From an uncultured Acetatifactor sp. (GTDB lineage Bacteria > Bacillota > Clostridia > Lachnospirales > Lachnospiraceae), in NCBI GenBank assembly GCA_947594835.1, contig CANQEH010000017.1, forward strand, positions 1-57,148: DNA of 57,148 bases, given 5' to 3'. This document shows positions 43,356 to 52,146 of this stretch, one piece after another (the first letter of the stretch is position 1; the number at the start of each line of letters is the position of its first letter). The notes under the pieces are model-generated. The model made no database searches. It was not told where the DNA came from and saw only the letters and a list, made by a program, of their open reading frames with translations. Position numbers and translations under genes: made by a program.

Positions 43356-44846
43356 ATGTTTTGTCCACAATGTGGAAAGGAGCTGCCGGAAGGCGCAAGG
43401 TTTTGCGGAAACTGTGGGAGCCCAATCGGGGAGAGGATGCAAAGTCCCAACACCGGGAATCTGCCGGGAGGCAATTTACAGCCCCGGGATATGGGGCGTG
43501 GGGAGACCGGGAGAGGAAGGAAGCGAAAGGGGATTTTAAGCGCCTATGTGCAGAACTGGAAGGGCCTGGGGGCCATGGAGCGTGGGAAAAGAGCTGCCTG
43601 GCTGGGAGGCCATGGCGCTGCAGCGCTTGTACTCCTGGTAATTCTGGCGTTTGTCATTCTGAGGGAACCTGCGGTGAGGCCCGCAAGCGGGTCTGTGAGT
43701 GAGCCTGCAGATGAGCCTGCGAGTGGGCCTGTGAGTGAGCCTGCAGATGAGCCTGCGAGTGGGCCTGTGGTAGTTGCCTGGGAAGATGCGGGATTGGAGG
43801 ATCGGGTGATGTCCTGGGGCGATGCGGAACTGGAACAGTTCTTGCGGAAGGAAACAGGAATCCAAAAACGGGACATTATGCTCAGCGATGTGTGGGAGTG
43901 GACAAGTTTGAATTTAAGCAATACTCTGGTCAGTGATATCAGTGCGTTGGGAAGCCTGACGAATCTTGAGACGTTGCGTTTAAAATCTACTAAGGTTAGT
44001 GATATCAGTGTACTGGGAAACTTGAGGAACTTGAAGACGTTAGATTTAGGCAGTAATCTTCTGAGTGATATCAGTGCGCTGGGAAGTCTGACGAACCTGC
44101 AGGATTTGAATTTAGGCAGTAATATTCTGTTCAGTGATATCAGTGCGCTGGGAAACCTGACAAACCTGAAGAAATTGGATTTAGACACTACTCAGGTCAG
44201 CGATATCGGTGCACTGGGAAGTCTGACGAACCTGCAGGAGTTGGATTTAAGCGCTACTCAGGTCAGAGATATCAGCGCGCTGGGAAGTCTGACGAACCTG
44301 AAGAAGTTGGATTTAGCTTTTACTGATATCAGCGATATCAGTGCGCTGGGAAGTCTAACGAATCTTGAGAGGTTGGATTTAAGCGATACTGATGTCAGTG
44401 ATATCAGTGCGCTGGGAAGCCTGATGAATCTGAAGGAGTTGGATTTAGGCAGTACTCAGGTCAGCGATATCAGTGAGCTGGGAAGCCTGACCAATCTTGA
44501 GACGTTGAATTTACACAATGCTACGGTCAGCGATATCAGTGAGCTGGGGAACTTGAGGAACTTGAAGCAGTTGACTTTAAGTCTTACTCAGGTCAGCGAT
44601 ATCAGTGTGCTGTGAAGTCTAACGAATCTTGAGGGATTGAACTTAAGTGCGACTAATGTCAGTGATATCAGTGTGCTGGGAAGTCTAACGAATCTTAAGA
44701 GGTTGGATTTAAGCGGGACTCAAGTCAGCGATATCAGTGTGCTGGGAAGTCTGACGAATCTGGAGAAGTTGAGTTTAGACGGGACTCAAGTCAGCGATGC
44801 AGACTTCAAGGCGTTAGAGGACAAACTGGGACGTAAATTGAGATAA
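43356..44846 (+). pseudogene. Second zinc-ribbon/LRR gene, interrupted by one in-frame stop
   Basis: Same architecture as the gene at 42103 but longer: zinc ribbon, membrane helix, an extra SEPADEPASGPV linker repeat, then thirteen 22-residue LRRs ending in DFKALEDKLGRKLR. Ten full repeats precede a TGA at 44613-44615. At this position every other repeat has GGA (Leu-Gly-Ser), so a single G-to-T change explains it, and the frame stays open for three more repeats and the cap to 44846. Translation gives 419 residues without a cap, or 496 with readthrough. A sequencing error is possible. Confidence 0.8.
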
Positions 44847-44926
44847 TTTTCAGAGCCAGTCATAATAACTAATCTACAGACATTGCCGCAGCCCCATAGG
44901 GCGCGGAGAAAAGAGGAAACCACATC

Positions 44927-46735
44927 ATGGGCACACAAGACAAGGGACGCATCGATATCGCCGTCATCGGGGTGACGCAGACCGGCAAGAGTACATGGAT
45001 CGCAAGCCTTTATGAAGAAGAAACCGCCAAGCGGCTGAAGGCCCTGACGAAGGAGAATCTGGAAGGTCAGACGAAGATCCCCGTCCATTATATCCTGCGG
45101 ACAGGTGAAGTGACAGGGCTTGCAGTGGGCAGCGTGGCCTGGGACGAGGAAAAGCTGGAGCAGTACATAAAAGAAGGGAAGGAAACGGAGGCGGGAAAGA
45201 AGATTGTGGAGTTTTTCCGCCTGCCGGGCCTGCTGTCAGACGCTGAGGAAGGGGAGGAAGGCGGCCTGCAGAAGGTTTTCCGTGCCTATACGGAGAGCGA
45301 CGGATACCGCGGCTTCTTAGCGTCCCTGGAGCCGGAGCGGCTGTTCCGGGAGATCATAAACGACAAAGTGATAGGCGGAAGCGGCCTGGTGTCCTATGTG
45401 GAGCTTGTGGGGACGGCGGGGCCGGAGGCGGGCGCCTGTCTGAAGGCCCACGGTCAGAAGGAGATCTGTCTGCGGGACACCAGGGGGCTTCTGGACGACG
45501 GCCAGGAGGAACTCGACCAGTGGAGACAGGAACTGGAGAAAGCCGCCCGGGAGAAAGAGGCCGGGGCCGGGACGGGAGGAAACGGGACGTCGGACGGGGA
45601 GCAGGCGCAGTTTCTGCTGGATAGAAGGGGCGTGAGGGGCATAGACGGCTGTATCTTCCTGCATTCCGGAGATACAAACTCCCTCCGGGCCGGCACCGTT
45701 GGGGAACTTTACGGGCCGCTGATGGGGCAGATGGTCAGGAACTGCCCGATGTTTTCGGTGGTGCGTACGGACCGGCTTGTGGACGTCTATGAGAAGAAAG
45801 GCCCGGAGCTTTGCTACCGGGAGGCGGTGAACAAGGAAAGTCTGGGGAAGAATTTTTCGGGGTATCTGAACAACAGTAAATACCTGCGCAGCTATGGGCT
45901 GGAGGAGAGAGACGGGGACTACAAAAGCGCCATTGCGCGTTCCCACTACATGGATCTGGCGCTGCCGGACATAACGGGGTGCCAGGAGGAAGCGCAGTGG
46001 ATCTATCAAAAGGCGGCGGTCGGGCTGCTTGACGTAGTTTTAGAAAAAGTATGCGATTATCTGGAACGTCTGGAGAAGGGAAAGGCTTTCCTGGGAAAAA
46101 AGAGGGAGCGGCTGCAGGCTGTGGCCAAAGAGGTGTTCGAGGAAACCTTCCGGGAGAAGCTTGCCTGGTATGAGGGCAGGCTGGCCTACCGCACCTGTTA
46201 TACGGCATACTATACTGAGTATCTGGGAACAAGAATCCTGGCAGCAAGAGATTACCGGGGCGGTATTGCAGGCCCCATGGGAGGGCTGACTGTTTCCGGC
46301 GGGCAGGGGCGGCGGATCACCCCTGTCCTCTTGCTGGAGGAGGGTTATGCCGTGCTGGAAAGGATCGCTGAGGAGGCGGCGGACAGGCTGGAGCCGGACG
46401 TCTGGAAGGAACTGGGCGATGAAAAGGCTGTCCAGGCGATGAAGAGGGATGTGACCGAGACGCTGCGCAGCAGGATCGCAGAAGATTACGAGCGGCTGTA
46501 CTGTACGAGGCGGATGATTCCCCGCAGGTATCTGGAGCTTGCATTTGAAAAGAAACAAAAGGAATGGCGGGAGCCGGGCAGATATGCGGAGGAGCTTGCG
46601 GCAAAGCTTGCCCCGGTCATCGAAAGCAGGGCCCCGGAGACGACGGCGTCCGGATGGAAAGAGGAAAACCGCTATGCCGCTGTGACGGGTGCGCTGCTGT
46701 ATCAGACTATCTGCAAATATTCAAGAGAGGGCTGA
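44927..46735 (+). CDS. Large P-loop GTPase-like protein of the zinc-ribbon/LRR module
   Basis: 602 residues. Walker A/G1 IAVIGVTQTGKST at 11-23, a G3-like RDTRGLLDDG at 183-192, a G4-like VVRTDR at 278-283 (Arg-Thr-Asp in place of Asn-Lys-x-Asp). The long second half (about 330-600) is mostly helical with coiled-coil character. No membrane segment. The glycine-rich GGLTVSGGQG stretch near 450 may be a loop. It is not a standard Era, dynamin or septin. Clear association with zinc-ribbon/LRR proteins suggests a signalling or membrane-acting NTPase. Start ATG 44927 follows AAAGAGGAAACCACATC. Confidence 0.72.
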   Translation: MGTQDKGRIDIAVIGVTQTGKSTWIASLYEEETAKRLKALTKENLEGQTKIPVHYILRTGEVTGLAVGSVAWDEEKLEQYIKEGKETEAGKKIVEFFRLPGLLSDAEEGEEGGLQKVFRAYTESDGYRGFLASLEPERLFREIINDKVIGGSGLVSYVELVGTAGPEAGACLKAHGQKEICLRDTRGLLDDGQEELDQWRQELEKAAREKEAGAGTGGNGTSDGEQAQFLLDRRGVRGIDGCIFLHSGDTNSLRAGTVGELYGPLMGQMVRNCPMFSVVRTDRLVDVYEKKGPELCYREAVNKESLGKNFSGYLNNSKYLRSYGLEERDGDYKSAIARSHYMDLALPDITGCQEEAQWIYQKAAVGLLDVVLEKVCDYLERLEKGKAFLGKKRERLQAVAKEVFEETFREKLAWYEGRLAYRTCYTAYYTEYLGTRILAARDYRGGIAGPMGGLTVSGGQGRRITPVLLLEEGYAVLERIAEEAADRLEPDVWKELGDEKAVQAMKRDVTETLRSRIAEDYERLYCTRRMIPRRYLELAFEKKQKEWREPGRYAEELAAKLAPVIESRAPETTASGWKEENRYAAVTGALLYQTICKYSREG

Positions 46736-46822
46736 TGGAAGAGCTGAGGATGTTGGAAGGGCTGTGGGACGGGGAAATTTGTTTTGGATACCTGTGGGGC
46801 CCAGATAGGGAGGATGGAAAAA

Positions 46823-48163
46823 ATGTTTTGTCCAAAATGTGGAAGCCAGGTGGCGGAGGGCGGGAAGTTCTGCCCAAAATGCGGAAACCCAACAGGGAGT
46901 CCTGCCGCGCCGCCTGCCAGCGGGTCTGGCAGCCCGGCAGGCCGTATGGCCGGGACGATGGAGCGGATCGGGGAAGGGGCAAAAGCTGCGGCTGACGCCG
47001 CAACCGATACCGCGGGTAAGATAGGGGCCAAGTTGAGCGGCGTCGTGTCCAGCCTGGGAAATGCAAGACCCGGCGGCACTTCCGGCGGGGGCAGTACCTC
47101 CGGGGGTGCGGTTGGTGGAGGAGGCTATGGTGGTGTTGGCGCTGGCAGCTATGGCGGAGGTGGTGCCGGGAATGTTTCCGGCGTAGGGGGCTATGGCAAT
47201 GGAGTTGGCACTTCTGGTGCGGGCGGCTATGGCAGTGCGGCTGGCGCCGGGGTTGCGCCTAGTGCAGGCGGCTACACTGGCGGGGCTGGCGCGTCTGGTG
47301 CGGGCGGCTATGGCAGTGCGGCTGGCGCCGGGGTTGCGTCCAGTGCAGGAGGTTACACTGGCGGGGCTGGCGCGTTTGGCGTAGGCGGTTACTTTGGTGC
47401 GCCCGGCAGGGGCGGAGTTTCTTCCCGCAAGGAAGCTTCCCCGGCCAGGGGAGGTCTGGCCGGGGCCGCGGTGGTGTTCCTTGCCCTTGTCCTCCTTTTG
47501 GGGGTCGGGGCAGGCTTCTTAAACCGCAAGACCCTGGTGGGTGTCTGGAAAATCCAGGATATCGATAGTGCTGGCGCAAGCCTGGGAGGTCTGGATCTGA
47601 CCAACGCAGCGGATCTGGCCTTAAAGTCCCTCTTAGACTTCACGGATAACAGCCGCCTGGCCTTTACAAGGAGTGGGGAGCTGATTGTTGCCACCTCCGG
47701 GAAACAGCCGATGGCCATGATGGCCTATGAGAAAGAGGATCAGGAGAGCCTGACGCTGCGGCTGTCGGTGTCCGTCCCGCTGATCGGCACGGTCAGCGCA
47801 GACTATGACTGTGCGTATCACTTTGTCGATAAAAACCATCTGGTGCTTTCCCTGGAAGGGGTGGAGCTCACTCTGGAAAAGGACAAGTCGGGCAAACCCA
47901 GGGAGTACTTAAAGGCGGCTAAGGCAGCCGGGTTTTCCGAAGAGGCCGGGGCAAAAGGGGCCCAGGAGGGGACGGGGAACCTTCAGGACAACATCCAGGA
48001 GGGAACAGAAGCCTTACAAGAGTACGGGGAAGACCTGAAAAAGAACATCGAGGATGAGCTGGGAGTGGACATCGACCAGGCGGGGCAGGAGCTGATGGAC
48101 AGCCTGCCGGATGATCTGCAGGAGGGTTTGCAGGACGGCTTGAAGAGCCTGTTTGGGAAATAA
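46823..48163 (+). CDS. Zinc-ribbon, Gly-rich, single-pass membrane protein
   Basis: 446 residues. Zinc ribbon CPKCGSQVAEGGKFCPKCG at 3-21; a Gly/Ala/Ser/Tyr-rich stretch (about 85-200) with tandem 27-residue units; one membrane helix (AAVVFLALVLLLGVGAGFL, about 215-233); an outer beta-rich domain beginning LVGVWKIQD that resembles the lipocalin-like domains after zinc ribbons; and an acidic amphipathic tail with LQEGTEALQEYGEDLKKNIE. ATG at 46823 was chosen because GGGAGG lies nine bases upstream and MFCPKCG matches the paralogues; ATG 46814 is in frame. Last gene before the terminator at 48245. Confidence 0.75.
   Translation: MFCPKCGSQVAEGGKFCPKCGNPTGSPAAPPASGSGSPAGRMAGTMERIGEGAKAAADAATDTAGKIGAKLSGVVSSLGNARPGGTSGGGSTSGGAVGGGGYGGVGAGSYGGGGAGNVSGVGGYGNGVGTSGAGGYGSAAGAGVAPSAGGYTGGAGASGAGGYGSAAGAGVASSAGGYTGGAGAFGVGGYFGAPGRGGVSSRKEASPARGGLAGAAVVFLALVLLLGVGAGFLNRKTLVGVWKIQDIDSAGASLGGLDLTNAADLALKSLLDFTDNSRLAFTRSGELIVATSGKQPMAMMAYEKEDQESLTLRLSVSVPLIGTVSADYDCAYHFVDKNHLVLSLEGVELTLEKDKSGKPREYLKAAKAAGFSEEAGAKGAQEGTGNLQDNIQEGTEALQEYGEDLKKNIEDELGVDIDQAGQELMDSLPDDLQEGLQDGLKSLFGK
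47217..47382 (+). repeat. 81-bp tandem repeat inside the Gly-rich region
   Basis: Two nearly perfect 81-bp units start at about 47221 and 47302, coding GGYGSAAGAGV and SAGGYTGGAGA twice. Related shorter Gly-rich units precede them. Unit gain or loss would change linker length in steps of 27 residues without a frameshift. Confidence 0.8.
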
Positions 48164-48244
48164 CTGCTCAGAATCGGAGGCGGGAACAGAATGCAAAAAC
48201 AACTTGTAAAAAGCCTGTGAAAACAGTCTGCAAAGATAGTCTAC

Positions 48245-48305
48245 AAAACGGCAAGGAATGGTGTAAGATCAAGAATCTTCCGTCGTCCTTGCCGTTTTGG
48301 TTTTT
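48245..48305 (+). terminator. Terminator of the zinc-ribbon/LRR/GTPase operon
   Basis: 13-bp stem AAAACGGCAAGGA (48245-48257) with TCCTTGCCGTTTT (48286-48298), then GGTTTTT. Right after it base composition turns AT-rich. Confidence 0.85.
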
Positions 48306-48393
48306 AAAAATCTTGTGCTTTCGACGGAAAGGTGAGTGTAGCGGTGACAAAGACATAACATGACAAATTGGACGCAATTTTTTTGCTTTTATG

Positions 48394-48422
48394 TTGAATT
48401 TTGAAATATTATAAAGTATAAT
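48394..48422 (+). promoter_or_regulatory. Fixed promoter facing the invertible segment
   Basis: TTGAAT (48394-48399), 17 bp, consensus TATAAT (48417-48422). Transcription should start near 48429, seven bases before the left inverted repeat, and so enter whichever gene lies behind that repeat. Confidence 0.8.
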
Positions 48423-48435
48423 TACTATAAAGAAT

Positions 48436-48478
48436 AAAGGATAATTTGGGATTATCAGTAGGGAAAAGGACATACAAA
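48436..48478 (+). repeat. Left arm of a perfect 43-bp inverted repeat
   Basis: Identical over 43 bases to the reverse complement of 51186-51228. It contains a core dyad GATAAT-TTGGG-ATTATC (48440-48456), the layout of a tyrosine-recombinase crossover site, and the ribosome site GGGAAAAGGA. Its last base is the A of the pentapeptide gene's start codon. Confidence 0.9.
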
Positions 48479-49920
48479 TGATGGATAAAACAGATTATTT
48501 TATGACAATTACACAGGAAAGTACGCTGAGTTACAAAGCGGTTTATGAGGAAAAGGTAAAAGGTGGAGATTTTTCTGGTGCAAGGATCATAAGTTGCACA
48601 ATCAGTAGTTGTAACTTTGATAAAAGCAACCTCATATCAACAGATTTCGATGGCACAACTTTGTCAAATTGCAGCTTTACAGATGTTAAATGGGAAAGAA
48701 CAGATTTTTGCTCTCTAGTGGCGTCTTCTTGTGTTTTTAGAAATGTTGATTTTACCTTTTCAACAATGCGAAACTGCGATTTTAGAAATTGCGAATTTAT
48801 CCAGTGTACTTTTGATCATATCGCGTTAAGTGGGAGTAACTTCCTAGAATGTAACTTCATAGAGATACATCTCCAGCAGAGTTCAACTTACTTGAATAAA
48901 TACACCAACTGCTGTTTTAAAAGGTGTAATATTAACGGTAATTTTTATTATAATTTGTTACTGGATTGCAAATATAAAAATTCTGTTTTTGAAAAGAAAT
49001 TGATCGCTTACAACTATTTTTGTTCAGCAGATGGAAGAATATCAGATATTGGTTTTTCGCAAGTTGAAAGGAAAACTGTTCAAGACGAGTTGTTGCAGTA
49101 TAATCTCTTAATTAACTTAGTGCTATTGGGCTGGAATGAATCGAATAATGCTGACCTCGCCATAATTAGATTTATTATGGCAATATATAAGCTTTTAGAC
49201 ATGGAGATATTGATTCGTGAGGAACAGTTGTCCTTTTTAAGGAATATACTGGAGTATTTATTAGATGCCGAAAAAATATCGGCTGTTACTATTATTGAGT
49301 CGTTATGCCGCATTGAAAATCTGGTGTCAACTTTTGAAGCCAACCCAAATGATGCATACCAAAAGTGCAAATATTCACTTAATTTAATTAAAAACACATT
49401 AAGCAACGCGTATGAGGAGCTTGGAAGCAGTATATCTTATGTTTCCGGTTCAAACCTGCAAGATAAGGAAAACCAAATAAAAATAGTGTATGAGCAAGAG
49501 CCGGAGATACCAATTTGTCAGGTTATAAACGAGATAAGGGACTCGTTAGGTATTACGGCACCTGACGCTTTCAGAATCAAAACAGAACAGGGCTCGTTTC
49601 ATGAGTGGATTTCATGTTATGACTCTATTTTAGGATGTCTTCAGCTATTTGTAGCTGTTTTAGGATTGGGTTATTCTATTATCAAAGATAATACAAAGAA
49701 GAAAAAAGAATCTGATAATCTGCCAGAAGAATTATCGGAAGGAACTTCCGCACAGATGCTTGCGATGTTAAACCAGGCTATCAGTAAACGAAAACTGAGT
49801 TCTGACTTTGATCAAACCATTAAAATTGTTTTAAAAAATGAAATTGTAACAAGTAAAAATTGTAAAGGATACAGCAAAAGTAATATTTACAGTTTGGAGA
49901 TTAATCCTCCCAATAATTAA
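48478..49920 (+). CDS. Pentapeptide-repeat protein with helical and membrane-like C-terminus
   Basis: 480 residues. Residues 30-165 are pentapeptide repeats (SNLISTDFDGTTLSNCSF, NCDFRNCEFIQCTF, GSNFLECNF), which form a right-handed beta-helix. The middle (about 200-340) is helical with no motif I know. Near 380-405 a hydrophobic stretch (ILGCLQLFVAVLGLGYSII) may be a membrane helix, followed by a charged tail. ATG at 48478 or 48481; the site GGGAAAAGG lies in the inverted repeat. Its 3' end overlaps the convergent gene by 20 bases. Function unknown. Confidence 0.78.
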   Translation: MMDKTDYFMTITQESTLSYKAVYEEKVKGGDFSGARIISCTISSCNFDKSNLISTDFDGTTLSNCSFTDVKWERTDFCSLVASSCVFRNVDFTFSTMRNCDFRNCEFIQCTFDHIALSGSNFLECNFIEIHLQQSSTYLNKYTNCCFKRCNINGNFYYNLLLDCKYKNSVFEKKLIAYNYFCSADGRISDIGFSQVERKTVQDELLQYNLLINLVLLGWNESNNADLAIIRFIMAIYKLLDMEILIREEQLSFLRNILEYLLDAEKISAVTIIESLCRIENLVSTFEANPNDAYQKCKYSLNLIKNTLSNAYEELGSSISYVSGSNLQDKENQIKIVYEQEPEIPICQVINEIRDSLGITAPDAFRIKTEQGSFHEWISCYDSILGCLQLFVAVLGLGYSIIKDNTKKKKESDNLPEELSEGTSAQMLAMLNQAISKRKLSSDFDQTIKIVLKNEIVTSKNCKGYSKSNIYSLEINPPNN

Positions 49921-51040
49921 ATAATCTGCCCAAATAGCTTTTCAGCATATGTGTATTCAGAGTTAAATTAACTCGATAGGAAAATCCCCATTGTTGTGAA
50001 AAGCCATTTATATATCCTGGGACAAAAGAAATATGAACCTTTTTCATTATATCTAATATATGTTTTTCGTCCATACTGTCAATATAAGGAATGCTTTTAT
50101 TTTGTATAGTTATATAGGAACTTGGGTCTCCGAAAGTAAAATTATCGGGATATACACGGCAGAGTTCTTGAATAGCCTCATAGCTACCTTGAATATATTT
50201 TTCGTGAATATCAAGGCATTCTTGAAAATTAGGTGATAAAAAATGTCTGATAGCTCTACAGGAGGACTCAGGAAGTGAACCGACAAAAACGTCAATCCAG
50301 TCTTCGAGGTAATCACAAATTTGCTGGGGACAAACAATGATAGCAAATTTAGCTGAATTAATGGCTAAATACTTGTGTGGACTAAAGATCGAAATAATAT
50401 TAGAAGAAGACCGCAAATGACCGATTAATAAATGTTTGGGCGATGCAGCACTTTCATCTATAATAACAAATATTCCTTTCTGAGCAAGTTTTAGTATAAC
50501 ATTGTGTTGGCCCGCAGAATAGTATATTCCTGTAGAAAAAATTGGTGACGTTATCCACACAGCATCGTAGGATTTGGATATAATTCTAGAAAATGGGATT
50601 TGCACATTTCCGTTGGAATCCAAGATAACACTTTCAATGTGAGCATTTAGGCCAAATGAGTTTAAACAAGCATATATGGAAAAGTATGCTGGTTGTAGTA
50701 CACATATTTTTTTATATTTTTTCTTTTTTAGGTAATCACAAATACAGCAAATTGCAGAAGTTGCACAAGGAGTAAAAACCCCATTTGAATCGGTGGAACC
50801 ATTTAGCAAGCGCACGAGAACCTGGTTTTTTGTATCTGTATTATATTGATAACTATAATGATAGTCAAGATAATCTTGTACAGAAATGCCTGTATAATGT
50901 CTTAAAATAAGATCTTGATATTCTTTTCCTGAGTTCCAATGCGAAACATCAAATACAGAAATATTATTTTTTGTTTCGACGTGTTGTTCTAATTTCCTAA
51001 TTGTTTTAATTTCTTCTAAATGGGGTATATAATCACACAT
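49901..51040 (-). CDS. PLP-dependent aminotransferase-like protein (fold type I)
   Basis: 379 residues. Fold-type-I marks: small-residue turn FTPCATSAIC, VIIDESAASP with the Asp that binds the pyridine nitrogen, SPHKYLAINSAK with the likely Schiff-base Lys, and a C-terminal YRVNLTLNT with the carboxylate-binding Arg. It resembles class I/II aminotransferases, though it is divergent. I chose ATG 51040 (MCDYIPHLEE) because GAGAGAA lies upstream; the frame runs open to 51136 through AT-rich sequence. In the present orientation it lies downstream of the recombinase gene on the same strand. Confidence 0.75.
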   Translation of the reverse strand: MCDYIPHLEEIKTIRKLEQHVETKNNISVFDVSHWNSGKEYQDLILRHYTGISVQDYLDYHYSYQYNTDTKNQVLVRLLNGSTDSNGVFTPCATSAICCICDYLKKKKYKKICVLQPAYFSIYACLNSFGLNAHIESVILDSNGNVQIPFSRIISKSYDAVWITSPIFSTGIYYSAGQHNVILKLAQKGIFVIIDESAASPKHLLIGHLRSSSNIISIFSPHKYLAINSAKFAIIVCPQQICDYLEDWIDVFVGSLPESSCRAIRHFLSPNFQECLDIHEKYIQGSYEAIQELCRVYPDNFTFGDPSSYITIQNKSIPYIDSMDEKHILDIMKKVHISFVPGYINGFSQQWGFSYRVNLTLNTHMLKSYLGRLFNYWED

Positions 51041-51185
51041 TTTTATTCTCTCAAGTATATTAAGCTGTTTGTAATGCGTCGTAATATAGCAATAACTACG
51101 ACGTAAATAAATACGATAATAAATCAGGACAGTCATTTATTATACGAGCTATAATAATTTCCCATTGTCTACGCAAATATCATCC

Positions 51186-51228
51186 TTTGTATGTCCTTTT
51201 CCCTACTGATAATCCCAAATTATCCTTT
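51186..51228 (-). repeat. Right arm of the 43-bp inverted repeat
   Basis: Reverse complement of 48436-48478, no mismatches. It includes the stop codon (51220-51222) of the recombinase gene. Read from the recombinase side, the bases after the arm open a four-codon frame (ATGATATTTGCG then TAG), which may be a start-stop leader. Confidence 0.9.
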
Positions 51229-52146
51229 CTTCACCTCCATCAAATTCCTCGGATGTTTATGTACTAAAATGTCTTTCTGCTTTGTATTTGATACATGAGT
51301 ATAAATTTCTGTGGTACTGATGGAACTGTGGCCGAGCATCCTCTGGATATACCGGATGTCAACATCTTGCTCCAATAAAAGTGTGGCGAAAGAATGCCGG
51401 AACATATGAGGAGTGATGTGTTGGGAGATGCCGGCCAGCTCCGCGTAGTGATTGATCATAAAGCGAACGGACTGGTCTGACAGTTTCTGGTGTAGCCTGT
51501 TTACGAAAAAATAGCCGCAGGACGCGATTTCACTTTTAAAGGTTTTCTGATATACGTTTAGCGCGTTGATGACTTCTGGATTTCCTAATTGTAAAATCCT
51601 TTCTTTTGAGCCCTTTCCATAGATCAGGACGCTGTTATTTTCCAGATCGATGTCAGACGGCTTCAAAGAGCATAATTCAGAAATTCGCATTCCAGTGGCA
51701 AATAAGAGTTCTATGACAGCAATATCCCTGATGCAGCAGCGGCGCTGATATTCCGATGTAACCTGTTCTTTCTGAGCATACAATGATGACAATAATGTCT
51801 GGATGGCGTGAAACGGAATGGTCTTGGGGAGGAGTTTGGGCTCCCGGAAACGGGTTTCTATTTTTGAAAACGGGTTTTCCTGTAATTGTCCTTTGTATTC
51901 CAGAAAGTGAAAAAAGGCTTTCAAGCTGGCAATTTTGCGTTTGACGGTTTTCGCTTTGTATTTTTTGTGGAGATCCGTGATAAAGCGATCTATCATATCT
52001 TTGGAGGTATAGTCGGCGGCCCCGGAGCAAAAAAATTCATACTGTTTTAAATCAATGAGGTATGCTTTTAGGGTTTTCTGATCTAAGCGCTTCCGATATT
52101 CGCAGTGCTCCAGATAGGTGGCGATGCAGTGATGTAACGTATCCAT
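51220..52146 (-). CDS. Tyrosine recombinase (XerC/D-like, probable DNA invertase)
   Basis: 308 residues. N-terminal SAM-like core-binding domain (FLEYKGQLQENPF) and a catalytic domain with the full set: Arg in TGMRISELCSL, Lys in GKGSKER, HxxR in TPHMFRHSFATLLLE, His in MLGHSSIS and the nucleophile in TEIYTHVS. RBS AAGGAG before ATG 52146. Its 3' end lies in one of the inverted repeats, which is usual for recombinases that invert neighbouring DNA. It is too short and too close to the repeats to be taken as a housekeeping XerC/D without more evidence. Confidence 0.9.
   Translation of the reverse strand: MDTLHHCIATYLEHCEYRKRLDQKTLKAYLIDLKQYEFFCSGAADYTSKDMIDRFITDLHKKYKAKTVKRKIASLKAFFHFLEYKGQLQENPFSKIETRFREPKLLPKTIPFHAIQTLLSSLYAQKEQVTSEYQRRCCIRDIAVIELLFATGMRISELCSLKPSDIDLENNSVLIYGKGSKERILQLGNPEVINALNVYQKTFKSEIASCGYFFVNRLHQKLSDQSVRFMINHYAELAGISQHITPHMFRHSFATLLLEQDVDIRYIQRMLGHSSISTTEIYTHVSNTKQKDILVHKHPRNLMEVKKG

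Larger units (their letters stand above)
48436..51228. mobile_element. Candidate invertible DNA segment (two-gene phase switch)
   Basis: A 2707-bp segment between 43-bp perfect inverted repeats, holding two convergent genes. A strong promoter sits outside the left arm, and a tyrosine recombinase gene outside and overlapping the right arm. Inversion would put the aminotransferase-like gene behind the fixed promoter and the pentapeptide gene behind the recombinase gene. I infer the switch; only one orientation is visible. Confidence 0.65.

Noticed and set aside
42585..44846. CRISPR-like array
   Set aside because: The regular units are 66-bp coding LRR repeats in frame; there are no separate spacers.
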